DNA from: an uncultured Lachnospiraceae bacterium
GTDB taxonomy: Bacteria > Bacillota > Clostridia > Lachnospirales > Lachnospiraceae
Assembly (NCBI GenBank): GCA_900557385.1
Contig: USSP01000015.1
Span: 1-14,287 of the forward strand
Length of the DNA: 14,287 bases
Reading direction: 5' to 3'
Shown: positions 13,670-14,287 of the stretch, one piece after another
How the letters are laid out: each line of letters starts with the position of its first letter
Position numbering within the stretch: position 1 is the first letter of the stretch
Position numbers and translations under genes: made by a program
Notes under the pieces: model-generated
Database searches by the model: none
What the model was told of the DNA's origin: nothing
The model's input: the letters and a program-made list of their open reading frames with translations, nothing else

Positions 13670-13871
13670 GAAGAATTTTTCACACATGAAATTTGAAACC
13701 GTAAATAACATTTTGCTGAATGACTTGCCTGAATTTCCATCTGCTGCGTTGCTGTCAACCGACGATACCACCGCATTGCCTTGTTTCGATGCCTTGCAGA
13801 AGAATTCATTCTACGTTATTTTGCTGAATGTAAATGACTTGTACAACGGAACGAGGAGAAAGGGGCAGAAT
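13670..13871. other. Gap with short direct repeat, no gene called
   Basis: Between the NUDIX gene and the acylphosphatase I see no convincing gene. A 13-base sequence ATTTTGCTGAATG occurs twice, at 13710-13722 and 13818-13830, each followed by an ATGACTTG element. Open frames exist on both strands but have no start signal or recognisable motif. It could be remnant coding sequence. Confidence 0.4.
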
Positions 13872-14099
13872 ATGGATGAATTTAAGGTAGTACGCAGGCA
13901 TATGCGGTTTACCGGGCGCGTGCAGGGAGTAGGCTTTCGCTATCGAGCCAAATATGCAGCGAATGGTATGGGAATAACAGGCTGGGCGAAGAATGAATGG
14001 GATGGTTCCGTAGAGATGGAAGCACAGGGAACGATTGCACAGATTAATATGATGCTCAAGATGATTAACAAGAGTGATTACATCATATTTTCCTTATGA
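13872..14099 (+). pseudogene. acyP: Acylphosphatase, C-terminally truncated
   Basis: Acylphosphatases hydrolyse acyl phosphates. The sequence has the anion-binding loop FTGRVQGVGFR with the catalytic Arg23 and the GWAKNEWDGSVEME segment with catalytic Asn41. It starts at ATG 13872, preceded by GAGGAGAAAGGGG (13853-13865). The frame ends after 75 residues, while family members run about 90-95 and end in a strand near GxxGFxxRY. The last recognisable residues are INKSDY (to about 14082), after which IIFSL and a stop do not match the family. That point meets a minus-strand gene fragment. The missing last beta strand probably makes the product unstable, so I call it a pseudogene or a broken end. 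Confidence 0.8.
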
Positions 14100-14179
14100 A
14101 AAAGCTTCTCGAATACCCTGGCATATAATATACTGCCCGATAAGTAGCCAATTATAACGTAACATAACGTTCTCGACAT
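14078..14179 (-). pseudogene. PlsY-like acyltransferase 5' fragment
   Basis: On the minus strand a frame of 33 codons begins with ATG (14179) after a G-rich ribosome-binding-like stretch. It reads MSRTLCYVIIGYLSGSILYA followed by RVFEKLFHKENMM and a stop. The IGYLxGSI pattern in a hydrophobic first helix is the N-terminus of PlsY, the membrane glycerol-3-phosphate acyltransferase, or a close relative. The rest of the approximately 200-residue protein, including the SGNPG-type loop, is missing. It meets the truncated acylphosphatase tail to tail near 14080-14085. Only about 30 residues support this call. Confidence 0.5.
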
Positions 14180-14287
14180 AGAATCCCCCCCTGCCTTTTA
14201 TAAATTATTTTCAGTCTCGCCCAGAAATCCAGGTTCCAGTTTTTATCTTCCCGGGTTGCCAGTTCTATATGTGATAAGTCTAACACA
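14152..14287 (-). pseudogene. Fragment resembling Rpn / PD-(D/E)XK family transposase
   Basis: The minus-strand frame enters from the right edge and stops at 14152. Its first 25 codons include IELATREDKNWNLDFWARL, which resembles the segment near the C-terminal part of Rpn-type (PD-(D/E)XK nuclease) transposases, where it is usually followed by FKAxTWEE. Here the similarity ends near 14212, and the frame continues into the plsY-like leader. It appears to be a fragment truncated by a junction; the short length limits confidence. Confidence 0.4.

Noticed and set aside
13647..13871. Long N-terminal extension of the acylphosphatase
   Set aside because: The family starts a few residues before VRRHMRFTGRVQG; ATG 13872 has a good ribosome binding site and the extension shows no homology.
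1..14287. CRISPR arrays, tRNA or rRNA genes, complete insertion sequences
   Set aside because: No regularly spaced repeats, no cloverleaf or rRNA-like segment, and no complete transposase were seen on reading both strands by eye.

Overview
The window looks like chromosomal DNA of an anaerobic, low-to-mid GC Firmicute of the class Clostridia, most likely a gut Lachnospiraceae (Blautia/Dorea/Ruminococcus-like). This is inferred from AGGAGG-type ribosome binding sites, a threonine T-box leader before thrS, an L20-type leader before infC-rpmI-rplT, and proteins of clostridial type (SEC-C tail protein, DUF1540, an XRE plus DUF3169-like pair, a BTAD regulator). All complete genes are on the + strand. 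The only minus-strand coding traces are fragments at the right edge.

Positions 1-5107 form a tightly packed operon. It holds a 5'-truncated 5'-nucleotidase, mutY, a family 2 glycosyltransferase, a LysR regulator, holA and a small two-helix membrane protein. Every junction overlaps (by 101, 4, 1, 13 and 4 bases), so translational coupling is likely. Positions 5122-5749 are a one-gene unit with its own promoter, a SEC-C protein and a strong terminator.

Positions 5832-7762 hold the least familiar part. A BTAD/SARP-like regulator carries a C-terminal domain that resembles a catalytically dead GGDEF domain. A 148-residue unknown protein and a 58-residue unknown protein follow, and these two appear to share a C-terminal WQG-type domain. 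The promoter of the 58-residue gene carries two GTGACCG heptamers exactly 11 bp apart, the second ending 8 bp before an extended -10 box. That is the operator geometry known for Streptomyces SARP activators, so the adjacent regulator may act there. This regulator/promoter/WQG-domain module is the best candidate in the window for an undescribed system.

Positions 7779-10139 are the threonine T-box leader (specifier ACC) and thrS. A Cys-rich DUF1540 protein (10227-10538) follows and ends in a 16-bp hairpin. Next comes an XRE repressor plus six-helix membrane protein operon whose promoter is filled with TTGACAA/TTGTCAA repeats, suggesting autoregulation. Positions 11711-13110 are the translation operon infC-rpmI-rplT, with a good promoter, an attenuator leader containing two mutually exclusive pairings, an ATT start codon for infC and a strong terminator.

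The right end (13160-14287) has a NUDIX hydrolase, an acylphosphatase lacking its last strand, a 33-codon plsY-like 5' fragment on the minus strand, and a small transposase-like (Rpn family) fragment. Three truncated genes within about 220 bases indicate a rearrangement scar or an assembly junction.
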